From contig DF239288.1 of the NCBI GenBank assembly GCA_000507305.1, forward strand, positions 124,001 through 188,000: 64,000 bases of DNA, in the 5' to 3' direction. A program made the translations under genes and the position numbers. This document shows positions 62,033 through 64,000 of this stretch, one piece after another. The first letter of the stretch is position 1. The number at the start of each line of letters is the position of its first letter. Below the pieces are notes generated by a model, which was given only the letters and a program-made list of their open reading frames with translations, had not been told where the DNA came from and ran no database searches. This stretch comes from Breviolum minutum Mf 1.05b.01 (lineage: Eukaryota > Sar > Dinophyceae > Suessiales > Symbiodiniaceae).

Positions 62033-64000
62033 ATGTTTGGAAACTTGGTGGAGAACCTGGGTCTGAAAGAAGGCCTTGCTGAATTCACTGAGCAATTTAA
62101 CAAGGTCAGGGATCAAGGGATGGAGATGGAGAGAGAAAATTGGTTCATTTTTGCAAAAGCCAAGAACACATGTTTGGTGTGGTAAGGTGATATGTCCCCA
62201 CATGGTTGGATGAAAATTGACCATGTTCAGGTTGCAGGCATGACTCTCACAACATCTCACCACCTCAGTAACATCATTGCTTTGCATCATCCAGGATGCC
62301 AAGACCACTATTGCGAACACGCAGTTTGCCAAGGACGCTTTGCTGGATGTCAGAAGTTCACTCTCGCACACAGATGGATGACTGCCAAAAACCACAAATA
62401 CAATCAAGTACAGAGACTCAATTGATGTCAATTGCGTGTTGCAGCTGAGATACACTTGACTGCATATTGACTCCCTTTGGAAACGCAGGAGAGAGGCATC
62501 GACGTGGCCAAGCTGGACGAATGGGGCCAGCAGATGCAAGAGCAGGTGCTTGGCCACAAGTGGCAATTTGTGCAAAAACTCTTCAAAGATAAAAGTTGGT
62601 GAAAATAGTTGAAACTTATGTAAAAGTTTTTGACATGATTGACATGATCACTGACTTTAATCATGTTTAGATCCCCTGTACAGCTCTGCTATTCATGTGT
62701 TCGTTTTTTTCCCGTCAGGCCATCCACAAGACCGCAGAGCTCCACGGACGAACCATTGGACGAGCCGTCACCTCCTTGAACCTGTGAAAGTATCAGTTGA
62801 TATTTGGCATGCACAGGTTATAAAGGCCCATATAGAACATAAATGAATCATAAATGAATATAACGCCCATATCAATCCAATGCTCATCCAGGGTTCATGT
62901 TTATTGAGATTCCAGATATGATTCCAGATCCCAGGTGGAAAGTCTCGCACAAGACGAGACCTTGGCACAACTTCTGGAATTGAAACAGTCCACGCCTCAA
63001 AAAACTGTGGAGCTCAACGTTTTCCCCTTAAGCAGCCTGACTTACAATTTTGCCATGAACCAAGGCGCGATTCACTTCCAGAGGCCAGACACGTCGTGTC
63101 AACCAACTGGTTCTCATGATTCGAAGCGTCTTTGAATGTATGCAAAACACATCTGACATCCGATGTAATGTGTCCAGGATGATGCTTTAGATCCAGAGGC
63201 TGAAGCTGATCAAGGTTGATTTCCTTTGCACTTGAATCATATTGGTGGCTTTGTGGGCTGTGTGTCTTTTTCGAGTTTCTTCTCCCTTCACCTTTTTTTG
63301 CACATGGTTTTGTGATGTTTTGTGTGTGTTCGTGATCTTGCAGGTGCATCTCCTGTCTTTGAGAAGGCCCAGATCTCTGCGAGATCGAAAACCGAGGAGA
63401 CTATGGCAGCTCCGGCACCAACCCCGACGGAACCGGAGAATGTGGAGCTGCCAGCAATACAGGTGCAGCGTGATTTCTGATATTCTAAATATATTTAGTT
63501 ATGAACATTTTGTCAAAAAGGAAATGTTGCTAGCTTTTGCGCTGTTTGCAATGCAATATGGCATTGGTGCATTTGTGTTGCCATTGAATTGAATGAGTTG
63601 TACCTGTTGCATCACTCCGTTTACGACGTGGAGCGAGCGACTTTGCCTTTGGAGGCTGTCCCCGCTCGTGTGCCGGCAGAAAAGCCATCAACCGCCCCTA
63701 AAAGTGTCAAAGCGCCGGCAAAGCCGCCGCCCGCACAAGTAATGAAGTTGGAGGCCCGGGCAGAAAAAATTGGCAATTTCTGCAGAAATTGTTGAATTTG
63801 TTTGATCGCCGATCGCTTTTTTTGTTCTGCAGAAAAAGAATCGAATGTAGCCGTAGCCTCGTGATGCACAATCTCGCTATGGAGATAAGAATCGGAAAGT
63901 GTTGTTTCCTTTGAGTTGATCAGGCGGAGCTGGCTGCTCAACGCGCTACTTGTGATGAGGTGACTTCTTGCATCTTGTTGCCCATGCCATGCGTATGCAT
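62033..64000 (+). CDS. 5' part of a hypothetical helical protein, runs off the window
   Basis: I do not recognise the family. ATG at 62033 gives MFGNLVENLGLKEGLAEFTE and ends at an AAG/GTCAGG donor (62104). Next exons, each after a clear AG acceptor: 62312-62373 (DAKTTIANTQFAKDALLDVR), 62488-62590 (GIDVAKLDEWGQQMQEQVLG), 62720-62787 (AIHKTAELHGRTIGRAVTSL), 62935-63015 (VESLAQDETLAQLLELKQST), about 63190 (DPEAEADQ), 63343-63463 (ASPVFEKAQISARSKTEETM then a Pro/Ala stretch), about 63638-63740 (LPLEAVPARVPAEKPSTAPK) and 63930 on (AELAAQRATCDE). The N-terminal half is amphipathic and helical, without membrane segments; the rest is Pro/Ala/Lys-rich linker. The 3' end lies beyond 64000. Exon chain and frame are good; function is open. 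Confidence 0.6.

Overview
The window looks like nuclear DNA of a dinoflagellate, most likely a core, photosynthetic, Symbiodiniaceae-like lineage. Four things point there. (1) Genes are split into many short exons. (2) Introns that can be fixed by reading-frame continuity use GT, GC and probably GA donors with AG acceptors. (3) Every gene I recognise lies on the + strand, head to tail, with short spacers. (4) Microsatellites are frequent, and two proteins carry plastid-type leaders. All assignments come from reading translated exons. No database search was run, so exon edges are approximate unless stated.

Layout. 1-974: end of a coiled-coil/basic protein. 1339-7375: protein with five EF-hand-like loops and three LETM1-like modules. 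8024-9105: MYCBP (AMY-1)-like protein. 10311-11816: coiled-coil protein. 12656-12758: a DUF2934-like exon. 14433-17275: AMT-family ammonium transporter. 17849-19448: Lys/Glu/Ala-rich protein. 19970-30964: a gene of about 36 exons for a Rad16-type SNF2 ATPase with an N-terminal PARP-type zinc finger and a RING finger; one intron holds an element with inverted terminal arms. 32395-36118: kelch-repeat protein. 38672-40708: plastid-type NFU iron-sulfur scaffold. 41442-41852: HIT zinc finger. 42096-42806: ubiquitin-binding ZnF-UBP protein. 43157-45543: unassigned exons. 45839-47713: SAM-domain protein. 49066-49830: DsbA/FrnE-type oxidoreductase with an in-frame TGA in place of the first active-site cysteine. 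50230-51179: unassigned. 51340-59090: protein with about nine or ten fibronectin-III-like repeats, three carrying exact WSXWS motifs. 60024-60848: intronless membrane protein with a PD-(D/E)XK nuclease-like domain. 62033-64000: start of a helical protein that runs off the window.

The genes do not form one pathway, which is usual for dinoflagellate one-way arrays. Two loose themes appear: plastid redox and Fe-S chemistry (NFU, the selenocysteine DsbA candidate), and zinc-finger/ubiquitin/DNA-repair functions (PARP-ZnF-RING-SNF2, ZnF-UBP, HIT finger, kelch). The strongest leads are the candidate selenoprotein, the PD-(D/E)XK membrane protein, the WSXWS-bearing FnIII array and the triple LETM1/EF-hand protein.
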